Shown: positions 35,201 through 44,735 of the stretch, one piece after another | How the letters are laid out: every line of letters starts with the position of its first letter | Position numbering within the stretch: the first letter of the stretch is position 1 | Origin: Anthoceros angustus | Lineage: Eukaryota; Streptophyta; Anthocerotopsida; Anthocerotales; Anthocerotaceae | DNA length: 64,000 nucleotides | NCBI GenBank assembly: GCA_010909165.1 | Contig: VJWM01000221.1 | Location: 1 to 64,000, forward strand | Reading direction: 5' to 3' | Position numbers and translations under genes: made by a program | Notes under the pieces: generated by a model | Told to the model about the DNA's origin: nothing | Seen by the model: the letters and a program-made list of their open reading frames with translations, nothing else | Databases searched by the model: none

Positions 35201-35212
35201 TAGGCGGTCGGG

Positions 35213-36401
35213 TCAACCAAGGTGGATCAACATGACCGGGATCGAGGGGCCAACTACGGTTGGTTGCCCATTGGACCACTTGAGGATTTTCTCCAAGTAG
35301 ACCGCCATTTTGTGAGACTTTATGTGCGCCTCTGTGATTTCGCCCTGCAGCTCCTCCCCGGCTTCGTCCAGGCCGATGCGACGGTAGAAATTATCGGACC
35401 TTCTCCACTGTCCCATGGGAACATACCATGCGTTACCGTTGTGTGAAGTCTGCCCTCTGCGCTTCACCTCCAAGCTGGCTGCAACTAGTGTGGTGATGTA
35501 GCCTGCGGCCTTGAACAACATCTCTTCGGGCGAAATCCCTCGCCCCACCCAATCACACAGGAGATAGGCGGCCACGTACAGGAACAGGTACTTTACATTT
35601 TCCTCCACGTCCTGTAAAAGATCATCGAATTTCTGGGGGGGCCTCACTTGATCGAAATGGCCTTCTTCACCTGCTCCACCACCAGTCCTGTGCCATTGCA
35701 AACTGATTGGGGCAGGTTGTTGAAGAGTCTGGGAACAGGGTCCCCTGGTGTCACAATGTTGAAGAGCCTTTCCTCGATGCCAGTCTCTCTCAGGTAGTTC
35801 CTTGCAGCTCCGTCGCCAATGGGGAGCCCCAAACCCGATTGCAATGGCCCCGAACTTGTCTAGTATCCTCATATGTCTGGAGGAAAGTGGCCAACTTGTA
35901 CTTGATAAGAACCAGATGCGCAACCGCGCCTCCCAAGCTATGCCCGCAGAACACCACTTTTGTGGGGACGCCGTAGCATGGGTGTTTGGACTTGAAGAGG
36001 TCGTAGAGGAGGCGCACCGAGCAGCATCGGTCAGCCAAGAGCCAGAAGCCTTGATGGAAGTGGCCCTGGATGGTCCCGTCCATGCACCCGAGATCATTGT
36101 TGTTCGTCAGCTCCGTCTGCTCCACCAGGGTGTCGATCAGGACGTCTGTGCCGCTCTTGGTGCCCCGGAAGCAGATGTAGAGTGTGCCATCCCTGTCCCT
36201 GGCACACACCATCTTCGTACCCACTTCCTCGGCCGCCGTGGTGTGGACGAACTCGAAAGGTGGTCCGAGCTGGGACCTTCGCACCTCCGCCTGAAGTTGA
36301 GCTTGGTCATCGAAGTAGACGATGCGGCTGAGAAAGGCAGCTCGCTCTACGCAGGCCACTGACGGCTGGAAGCTTCCTGCATTGCCCTCGACCGTCGCCA
36401 T
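35213..36401 (-). pseudogene. Class-3 lipase domain, unit III (frameshifted)
   Basis: The frame opens at the conserved ATG (36401) and runs 203 codons through TLYICFRGTKSGTD, NNNDLGCMDG and the nucleophile elbow CGHSLGGAVAHLV. It breaks after LATFLQTYED, where GACTTGTCTAG replaces the TCGTCAGG seen in unit IV. The rest is open in another frame (IGDGAARNYLRETG, TPGDPVPRLFNNLP) and breaks again near 35640. So it is nearly complete but has two or more small indels. The TATA-like box of units I and II is absent upstream. Confidence 0.75.
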
Positions 36402-36509
36402 GGGCCAACAATGTCCTTCACTCTGTCAACTCAAACAGGAAAAGAGGTGAGGCTTTGTAGAGAGGAACAGTAACACTCCCATACACTACGAGTAGGGCTT
36501 GATGTAGTC

Positions 36510-37754
36510 CTAGCCTTGAACCCCATCGATCGTAGGCAGAGGTCCGGGTCCAACTAGAGGCGGATCATCATCATCAGGATGAGGGTGAACTAGAGTTTGC
36601 CGCCCACTGGACCACTTGAGGACTCTCTCCAAGTAGACCGCCATTCTGTGAGACTTCATGTGCTCCTCTGTGACTTCGCCCTGCAGCTCCTCCCCGGCTT
36701 CGTCCAGCCCGATGCGACGGTAGAAATTATCGGACAATCTCCACTGCGCCGCGGGAACATACCATGCGTTAACGTTGTGTGAAGTCTGCCCCCTACGCTT
36801 CACCTCCAAGCCGGCTGCAACTAGTGTGGTGATGCAGCCTGCGGCCTTGGCCAACATCTCTCGGGGCGAGAGCTCTCGCCCCAACCAATCAAACAGGAGA
36901 TGGGCGGCCACGTCCAGGAACAGCCATTTCAAACTTTCCTTCACTTCCTGTAAAACATCATCGAATTTCTGAGGGGGCCTCACTTGATCAAAAATGGCCT
37001 TCTTCACCTGCTCCACCACCAGTCCTGTGCCATTGCAAACTGATTGGGGCAGGTTGTTGAAGAGTCTGGGAACAGGGTCCCCTGGTGTCACAATGTTGAA
37101 GAGCCTTTCCTCGACGCCAGTCTCTCTCAGGTAGTTCCTTGCAGCTCCGTCGCCAATGTGGGGAGCCCCAAACCCGATTGCAATGGCCCCGAACTCGTCA
37201 GGTTCCTCATATGTCTGGAGGAAAGTGGCCACCCTGTACTTGATAAGAACCAGATGCGCAACCGCGCCTCCCAAGCTATGCCCGCAGAACACCACTTTTG
37301 TGGGGACGCCGTAACATGGGTGTTCGGAATTGAAGAGGTCGTAGAGGAGGTGCACCGCGCAGCATCGGTCAGCCAAGAGCCAGAAGCCTTGATGGAAGTG
37401 GCCCTGGATGGTCCCGTCCATGCACCCGAGATCATTGTTGTTCGTCAGCTCCCTCTGCTCCACCAGGGTGTCGATCAGGATGTCTGTGCTGCTGTTGGTG
37501 CCCCGGAAGCAGATGTAGAGTGTGTCATCCCAGTCCCTGGCACACACCATCTTCATACCCACGTCCTCGACCGCCGTGGTGTGGACGAACTTGAAATGTC
37601 GTCTGCGCTGGTAACTTCGCACCTCCGCCTGAAATTGAGCTTGGTCATCGAAGTAGACGCGGCTGAGAATGGCAGCTCGCTCTACGCAGGCCACTGACGG
37701 CTGGAAGCTTCCTGCATTGCACAAGAGTGGTCTTGCCCACATTCTCCTCCCCAA
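36510..37754 (-). CDS. Class-3 lipase domain, unit IV: open 414-codon chimeric frame
   Basis: This is the only lipase in the window open from end to end. Visible in order: SRVYFDD near the N-terminus, TLYICFRGTNSSTD, NNNDLGCMDG, the elbow CGHSLGGAVAHLV (about residue 158), IGFGAPHIGDGAARN, TPGDPVPRL (Asp of the triad expected here), AWYVP and HRMAVYLERVLKW. This is a lipase_3/EDS1-like hydrolase; substrate unknown. The first 11 codons do not belong to it: the DNA switches at 37716-37720 (ATTGC) from the GTPase P-loop of the neighbouring copy, so the native MATVE start is lost and no lipase promoter lies upstream. At its C-terminus the frame ends shortly after a join at CCCCATCGATC (36521-36531). 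It could be translated only from a fortuitous start. I regard it as an open fragment of the lipase-GTPase gene. Confidence 0.55.
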   Translation of the reverse strand: MGRRMWARPLLCNAGSFQPSVACVERAAILSRVYFDDQAQFQAEVRSYQRRRHFKFVHTTAVEDVGMKMVCARDWDDTLYICFRGTNSSTDILIDTLVEQRELTNNNDLGCMDGTIQGHFHQGFWLLADRCCAVHLLYDLFNSEHPCYGVPTKVVFCGHSLGGAVAHLVLIKYRVATFLQTYEEPDEFGAIAIGFGAPHIGDGAARNYLRETGVEERLFNIVTPGDPVPRLFNNLPQSVCNGTGLVVEQVKKAIFDQVRPPQKFDDVLQEVKESLKWLFLDVAAHLLFDWLGRELSPREMLAKAAGCITTLVAAGLEVKRRGQTSHNVNAWYVPAAQWRLSDNFYRRIGLDEAGEELQGEVTEEHMKSHRMAVYLERVLKWSSGRQTLVHPHPDDDDPPLVGPGPLPTIDGVQG

Positions 37755-38330
37755 CCAGAAGAATTACTTTATAGAAAATGCGGAGTTTCTCATCTGCCCT
37801 GCAAATGTCATGCATCACGGCGGCTCGGTCCACAAACTGTAGCCAAGACTCTTGCGTTAGTGTCCCGTCTTTACCTGCGAGGTTCGCTGGGATCCGTTTC
37901 CCCGGGAGCTTGGAGCTACTGATTTGTTTCCGCAACTGTTCCAAATCATCCGGAGTGCTCCTGCATTTAATCTTACCCTCCAGCTCCGAAGTACTGCCAG
38001 AAATACTGCCACTGGTGCTCATCTCCTCGTCCGAAAGCACCAACCAAAGCAGCTTGAGAAAGGATTCATCATAGCTTTTCACTCTTACCAGCTTATCTAT
38101 TTCCTCCCCTTTCGCTGCCTTCAATGCTACTGCAATGAGGGTGCCTATTACTCCCAAAGCACCTACTACTAGTGGCACTCCTACTGCTGCTGTTACTCCT
38201 ACTACTCCTGCTATTGATGTTTCTTCTACTATTCCGGCTAGTGCTAAAGCAACTGCCGAGCCGACACCGGAGATAGTGAACCCTTTGAGCATCTGTGCAC
38301 GAAGGTGAATATTTTCTGTAAGTTGGCCCA
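37721..38330 (-). pseudogene. Hydrophobic segment plus GTPase start, unit IV
   Basis: The frame (within 38640-37645) runs through a Gly/Ala/Val-rich hydrophobic stretch of about 55 residues (GSAVALALAGIVEET, VVGALGVIGTLIAVAL; 38290-38115) that could form two membrane passes, then FLKLLWLVLSDEEMSTSGS, RAAVMHDICRADEKLRIFYK and VILLVGEENVGKTTLVQ. The GTPase is cut inside its P-loop helix and continues into lipase sequence. The hydrophobic stretch is not readable in units I-III. It shows that the ancestral protein had a likely membrane or hairpin segment between linker and GTPase. Confidence 0.6.
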
Positions 38331-39112
38331 TTGCTGCGAATTGACGCAGCATTCTGTGTACAAATGTTGCGTCTACTCGTCCCTTGAGGATCATGTTGCC
38401 AGTGATAACTTCTGCCATCAGAATCGAAACCTGTGGCCGCAAGTCATCCCTGATGATGTTCGCCAGCGGCTTATCGCCACGATGGCTAAAACACTCGTGC
38501 AGGAATTGAAAGGGATATTTGTCTGCGTGAGGAAAGGTATGCTGCAGGTGGGAGGGTCTAGACCGTCTAGCAGCAACCAGCTGCCATGGTTCCCTGAGAC
38601 TGTTGAAGCACGTGTCCCGAGGGCGAGCTTGCAAAGGCATCGGAAATACGCCTCAGCCACAAGGCTGTCCCCATACTCTTCACGCACTGGTTTGAAGGTG
38701 TTCCGGATCGCCTTCGTTGTCTGCCCGAAGCATGTGACAATCTCCAGTTGGATTGTATCGCTCAGCAGATGCTCCCTGCAAGCCTTGTCCATGCCATTTG
38801 TGCCAGCTGAAAGGCGTAGTTCACATGTAGGATTGTCCGCATCTGAGTGCCTTTCCACCTCTGCGTGCCATTTCACAGGAACGTCCTTAACCCTAGCCTC
38901 TCGAAACAAGAGCTCCAGATGTCGTCCCGTCACGGACACAATAATCGAAGTCCCATCTGCATCGAGTCTGCGAGACGCCCCATCGATCGTAGGCAGAGGT
39001 CCGGGTCCAACTAGAGGCGGATCATCATCATCAGGATGAGGGTGAACTAGAGTTTGCCGCCCACTGGACCACTTGAGGACTCTCTCCAAGTAGACCGCCA
39101 TTCTGTGAGACT
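38331..39112 (-). pseudogene. Linker region, unit IV
   Basis: It starts within the lipase C-terminus (SHRMAVYLERVLKW) and passes through HLELLFREARVKDVPVKWHA, TIQLEIVTCFGQT and SLVAEAYFRCLCKLALGTRA to LDPPTCS. It breaks near 38540 from a one-base loss and is open again downstream (FPHADKYPFQFLHE, NIIRDDLRPQVSILMAEV). The lipase-to-linker continuity visible here is the direct evidence that both belong to one protein. Confidence 0.65.
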
Positions 39113-39497
39113 TCATGTGCTCGGAAAGCCGTGCCAGTCACTCGGACCCGCTCCTTGTGTACGAAATACATCCACAACTGGCATCTTCAGAGAATCGTTC
39201 AAAAGGCACGTGAATTCAGTTGCAACGAGTTTAGATTGGAAGCAAACTCTAAACTGATGAAAGAAATACATAGGGGCTTAACCGTGGGCTCCGAAATTGT
39301 TGATTTAAGGATGCTGTGAGGGCCTTGTTATCGAAGCTGAGCAATGGACAATACTAAACCACTTGAGGCCAAATACTTTCAGACCCCAAAGAAAGGCAAA
39401 AACGCAGACAACCACAATCATGTTCACACTGTCGTCATATCAGAGCATCCGGGACAAGTGTAAGAAGTGATCCGGAAGAAGTGACCAGTTCCAGACA
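39113..39497. repeat. T-flank fragment
   Basis: It is nearly identical to 14205-14600 and 40498-40865. It is joined to the lipase C-terminal region on the left at TCATGTGCTC (10 shared bases) and to lipase V on the right near CAGACAGAAATGG with little homology. Confidence 0.85.
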
Positions 39498-39498
39498 G

Positions 39499-40246
39499 AA
39501 ATGGCCTTCTTCACCTGCTCCACCACCAGTCCTGTGCCATTGCAAACTGATTGGGGCAGGTTGTTGAAGAGTCTGGGAACAGGGTCCCCTGGTGTCACAA
39601 TGTTGAAGAGCCTTTCCTCGACGCCAGTCTCTCTCAGGTAGTTCCTTGCAGCTCCGTCGCCAATGTGGGGAGCCCCAAACCCGATTGCAATGGCCCCGAA
39701 CTCGTCAGGTTCCTCATATGTCTGGAGGAAAGTGGCCACCCTGTACTTGATAAGAACCAGATGCGCAACCGCGCCTCCCAAGCTATGCCCGCAGAACACC
39801 ACTTTTGTGGGGACGCCGTAACATGGGTGTTCGGAATTGAAGAGGTCGTAGAGGAGGTGCACCGCGCAGCATCGGTCAGCCAAGAGCCAGAAGCCTTGAT
39901 GGAAGTGGCCCTGGATGGTCCCGTCCATGCACCCGAGATCATTGTTGTTCGTCAGCTCCCTCTGCTCCACCAGGGTGTCGATCAGGATGTCTGTGCTGCT
40001 GTTGGTGCCCCGGAAGCAGATGTAGAGTGTGTCATCCCAGTCCCTGGCACACACCATCTTCATACCCACGTCCTCGACCGCCGTGGTGTGGACGAACTTG
40101 AAATGTCGTCTGCGCTGGTAACTTCGCACCTCCGCCTGAAATTGAGCTTGGTCATCGAAGTAGACGACGCGGCTGAGAATGGCAGCTCGCTCTACGCAGG
40201 CCACTGACGGCTGGAAGCTTCCTGCATTGCATTCGACCGTCGCCAT
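39499..40246 (-). pseudogene. Class-3 lipase domain, copy V (C-terminally truncated)
   Basis: The native start MATVECNAGSF is present and the frame is open through SRVVYFDDQAQF, the elbow CGHSLGGAVAHLV and TPGDPVPRLFNNLPQ to VEQVKKAI, where it runs into T-flank DNA and stops after about 20 foreign residues. The matched DNA equals lipase IV (offset 2507 bp) except for a 3-base difference (SRVVY against SRVY) and the ends, so the duplication is recent. It lacks the last third of the lipase, and the TATA-like box upstream is lost. Confidence 0.75.
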
Positions 40247-40249
40247 GGG

Positions 40250-40490
40250 CCAACAATGTTCCTCACTCTGTCGGCTGCCAGGAAAAGAGGTGAGGCTTTG
40301 TAGAGAGGAACAGTAACACTCCCATACACTATGAGTATGGGTTATATGCACTAGGTATAGTTAGATACTAGATAAGTACACAAGAACACTTACATTCACT
40401 ACACTCTATATAAAGGTGAACTTGGCTTTATATAGTCCTAGTCTTGAATCCTATTGATAATCCTATTGATTACTTCACCTTGACCCGCTC
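40250..40490. other. Lipase V upstream region
   Basis: It holds the AGGAAAAGAGGTGAGGCTTT word shared with unit III, a possible plus-strand TATA (CTCTATATAAAGG, 40405-40417), and three short relics of the 26-bp minisatellite. It ends in a local duplication of GACCCGCTCC at 40484 and 40510, where T-flank DNA begins. Confidence 0.5.
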
Positions 40491-41468
40491 CCTCGGATTG
40501 ATCCCTCGGACCCGCTCCTTGTGTACGAAATACATCCACAACTGGCATCTTCAGAGAATCGTTCAAAAGGCACGTGAATTCAGTTGCAACGAGTTTAGAT
40601 TGGAAGCAAACTCTAAACTGATGAAAGAAATACATAGGGGCTTAACCGTGGGCTCCGAAATTGTTGATTCGAAGACGCTGTGAGGGCCTTGTTATCGAAG
40701 CTGAGCAATGGACAATACTAAACCACTTGAGGCCAAATACTTTCAGACCCCAAAGAAAGGCAAAAACGCAGACAACCACAATCATGTTCACACTGTCGTC
40801 ATATCAGAGCATCCGGGACAAGTGTAAGAAGTGATCCGGAAGAAGTGACCAGTTCCAGACAGAACCTATGGGAGTCTGGGAACGTCAGAATGTGACCTGA
40901 AATAGCTCGTCTTCCAAATGGCATGGAATGCTCTCAAGAACGTTCTTCTCTGCAGTTTAAAATTCCCTGCTGCAACGTAGTTGTGGAATTTTGTTAACTC
41001 ACGCCTTTGAGAACCTGGATGTGACAAGTTAGTTGGCGAGCATCCTGGAAAGATTGAAATAGAGAAGGAAATTACTTATGGACGAAGGGAAGTTCATGTG
41101 CAAATGAAGCAGTGAGAGCAAAACGAGACCCACCTGGATGAGTACGGGAACAGGGGCAGCAGTTTCAGGCCCCTGCAGGACATTCATTTCACATCCATTT
41201 CATGCACCCTTTCCAGTCCTCTGCTGTCATCAACCGCTTGGTCCCTGGAAACGATCTCTGCATGGAAAGGGAAAATGTGACTGTCAACTCTTCTGGTGTC
41301 GTTCTTCGTAAATCAAGTAGCCATGCACCATCATCGCCATACTGGTCCTTCACGTGCCTTGTTGAGCTTTAGGGAGGGCAAGTGCTACAGGTGTACAGTT
41401 GTATCCTCGAGCTCGACATCTAGGATCGATGAATGCCTTGTATCAGATGGAATACGAAGATTTCTTTC
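40491..41468. repeat. TBC-flank repeat (T flank), copy 3
   Basis: Close copy of 14225-15205, ending at GATTTCTTTCCTT. Beyond it the sequence is unrelated to 15206 onward, so this marks the right edge of the segmental array. Confidence 0.85.
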
Positions 41469-42465
41469 CTTTGCTTTGAAGATAACAGTAATAACTCGCA
41501 ACTTTGTGTAGGTGTTTCTGATTATTGACCGACAGATCCATATTGTGCCCAAGGATTAAATATGCCGGTAACAGACACTTGTCGTTAGCTTGCACAAGAG
41601 ATCTAGGAAGCTGCTGTGATTCTCTTCTTCTAGATCTCTGCCACCACTCTGGTGGGCACACTTCAGCAATCCCAGGGTCTTTAGAATGGTGCACAGCCAT
41701 GAAAATATCACATCTTATATATTTTGCTGCAGGAAAGAGGATAGAATCTTTGGCAAGCACGCTCTCCCGTACACAGGATAGGGAGGTATCTATGATCAAC
41801 TGGCTCCACATCCAGAACAGTTCAGTTCCTGGGCCCGCGAACAGGTTACTTTACTTTATCCTCCGGGCCCGGGGTTGCCTTTCATGTGGGATCACACCAT
41901 AGTGGGATCACTTCACACACTAACGGGAGCAGGCCTAGGTGTAGGTGGTTCTGATTATTGACCGACAGGCCTGCCTTTCAGAACCACAGCAGCATGTCTG
42001 TTGATATCATGCAAGAGTGTCCTCTGCCAAATGGCCTCCATACGTTTCAACAATGTGCTCTTTCTGTGATGCTGTGGCCCTGCTTTCACGTAGTGCCGTT
42101 AATGAACGTGTTTAATTATGTACATGCAGATAGCCTGAATTACCTACCAGGCTTAATTAGTGAGCCGCTCTCTAGCTAGGCAGCACCAGTCCAGATACAC
42201 TAGTGGGCTGTATAGATCCTTAAGCTCTGTCTTTTGGACATCGACCAACTCCCCCTTTTTAGCCAGGTTTCCTATGCAGCACAAGTCCATAGAATAGTGG
42301 ACAAGTATGGATCCTTAGCTCCCTCGTGGGCAATCAATGAAATCGCATCTAGGCGTTGTTCTCGAGGCAGCACTAGATCCACAGACTAGTGGATGAAAGT
42401 ATATAGCACGGCATTGCGTTGCGATTGCATTGCGCTGTTGAAAGTACCTACATAGCACGGCAGCC
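41469..42465. other. P450 upstream region with a 30-bp direct repeat pair
   Basis: No gene is recognised. GTGTAGGTG(T/G)TTCTGATTATT, extending to GACCGACAG, occurs at 41506-41535 and 41939-41968, 433 bp apart, with one mismatch. The bases just before 42466 presumably hold the P450 promoter and leader, but I see no convincing TATA box. Confidence 0.5.
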
Positions 42466-44735
42466 ATGGAGGTGACGTTGGGTGTGAAGATTCTGGTGGC
42501 GGTTGCAGTAGTTGCGGTGGTGGCTGTGGCGTGGCCAGTGTGGAGGTACAGGCAGCGGAGGGGGGCATGGGCGCCCGAGGGGTCGAAGCAGCTGCCGGGG
42601 AGCATGGGCCTCCCGCTGCTGGGAGAGACGATGGAGCTGCTGGGCTGCTTCAAGGCCGGGGATCCGGAGGCGTTCAGGATGAAGCGCTTTGGCAAGTATG
42701 GCAATGTGTTCAAGTCGCACATATTCGGGAGTCCGTATGTGTTTTTCAGGGGCGCCGAGGCGGCCAAGCTGTTGGTCGCCAGCGAGGACAAGCTGGTGCA
42801 GGCGTACCAGTTCCCACCCGTGAGCAAGATTCTGGGCCAGGAGTCGATTCTCAACGTGCACGGCCCCAGGCACAAGCTCTATCGCAAGCTGTTGAACGAA
42901 ACCTTCCTGGCCGAGAGCATCAGGAAGTATCTGCCGCTGGTGGAGCAAACGGCTGTGGAGACGCTCAGTTCCTGGAAACTGGGGGGCGTCCCCGTCTTCA
43001 AACACGAGGCCATCAAGGCTAGTCTTAACCCGTTTGCCTGCAAATTGCAATGCGTGTGCGCTGGTACCAGCTGACTGTGATTCTGAAAGGGAAGAAGATT
43101 CGAGCCCGGGTCGTTTTTGAACTGCGCGCTGTGCCCGACCACTACACCAAACCATCCCCACGCTGACAGTGATTCTTTCTAACTCGTAGCTGCTCCTGAC
43201 GGTGCACAGTTCACTTATAATGTGATCGCGCGAGTGGCGCTGAGCTGGGGCCCTGGTCCAGAGCGTGAGAGGGGCTTGGATCTCACCCAAACAGTGAGTA
43301 ACAACTTGCTCCTGGCGCCCATCGATCTTCCTGGATTCGCGTTTCACAAGGCAATGGAGGTGCGAATTCAAGCCCTCGCCGAATCCAAATTTAAATAGGA
43401 GCAGAGTGTCCATTTCTCCAAGGTTGCAATGGGGGGTGCAGGCAAGAAGGGAGCTGCTCAGAATGTTGGACACCGAAGTCGCGCTGAGAAGGAGCGGAAA
43501 AATTGTCCGCAGCGACGTGCTGAACGAGATGATGAATGCAGTCGACCCCGATTCTTCCAGCGACAAGCCTGCCCTGAGCAACGAGCAGCTGAGGGACAAT
43601 GTTTTCAGCTTCATCATGGCTGGCTATGAGACCACCAGCACCACACTCACCTGGCTTGTCAAGCTGCTTCATGAGAATCCCAGCGTCAAGGAGAAGCTGC
43701 TGGTGAGCTTGTCCAAAGAATTTCACTTGTCTAGAATATCTTGTCTGTCCAGGCGAGCTCCACCTTCAATTAAGTTTTCGGTTTTGAACTTTGGACTTTG
43801 AACTGTAGGCTGAGCATTTGGCAGTGAGAAGAAACAAACAAGCTGGCGAGCCGCTGACATGGGCGGATCTCGGACAACCAATGAGCTACACCCTGAAAGT
43901 GAGTCTCGGATCCCTCCTCAACATACGTTGATCTTCTCCGCCCTAGTGCGCACTACACTACTACACTCAAAGCTGGCGTCCGAAGAGTAGACGATCCATA
44001 TAACTTGTCCCATGTGTACATGCAGGTGATCAACGAGGCACTCCGAGTGTCTTCCGTCGTTTTCTGGTGGCATCGACGGGTCAAGGAGGACTTCACATTC
44101 AACGGTATGTATGCTGCACCTAGCAGTGCTCCAAGCAATGTGCGTCTGACACCCATACACGTGCCACCTGCAGGGTACCACATTCCTAAAGGCTGGAACC
44201 TTATGCTAGACACTCACAACTTGCACCATAGTCCAGAAATCTTCCAAGACCCGGACGCGTTCGATCCCTCTCGCTTCGATGTAAGCAGCCTACCCTGATG
44301 CTTGAATTCAACATATATCAGGAATCGTTATGTACTGTACAGTGGACTACGGTATCTCCGAATCATGCACAACCATCCAACAACATCTTGGGAGCAATCA
44401 AGATTGAGACACTGTGCGTTTGGTGGCTACGAATTTACAGGTGCCACCGAAGCCTTCTACCCTGCTGGCATTTGGAGGTGGACAGAGGTTGTGCCTTGGG
44501 AAGGATCTGGCACTCATGGAGATGAAAGTGATGTTGCATCATCTGATGTTCAAGTTCAGGTGCGACCCCATTAATATTGTACAGATTGTCTATAGGAATA
44601 TTATCTGAGCTGACCGATCTCATCTGGTATTGAAACAGGTGGACAGTAGATAAGCCAGACAGTGGCCGAGACCTGTCGGGTCTGCCATGCCCCAATAACG
44701 GTGTCCCCATCAGGATCCAGGCTACTCACCACTAG
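42466..44735 (+). CDS. Cytochrome P450, CYP85-clan-like, eight exons
   Basis: A heme-thiolate monooxygenase, probably of the endoplasmic reticulum. Exons: 42466 to 43021 or 43063; 43190-43359; 43442-43702; 43809-43898; 44026-44104; 44174-44280; 44441-44559; 44639-44735. Exons 2-8 keep one frame with GT-AG introns. The N-terminus has a membrane anchor (VKILVAVAVVAVVAVAW) and a PGSMGLPLLGET hinge. Later come the I-helix AGYETTS (exon 3), the EALR of the ExxR motif (exon 5), FDPSRFD (exon 6), the heme loop FGGGQRLCLG (exon 7) and C-terminal FRW plus NNGVPIRIQ (exon 8). Total length is about 492 or 506 residues, normal for the family. Only the exon 1 donor is uncertain: both GT sites that fit the phase are weak. 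The clan (hormone, terpenoid and steroid oxidation) is judged from motif style; the substrate is unknown. Confidence 0.88.

Noticed and set aside
41525-41902. 125-codon plus-strand frame upstream of the P450
   Set aside because: No domain, no supporting splice or promoter pattern, and its start lies inside the 30-bp direct repeat.
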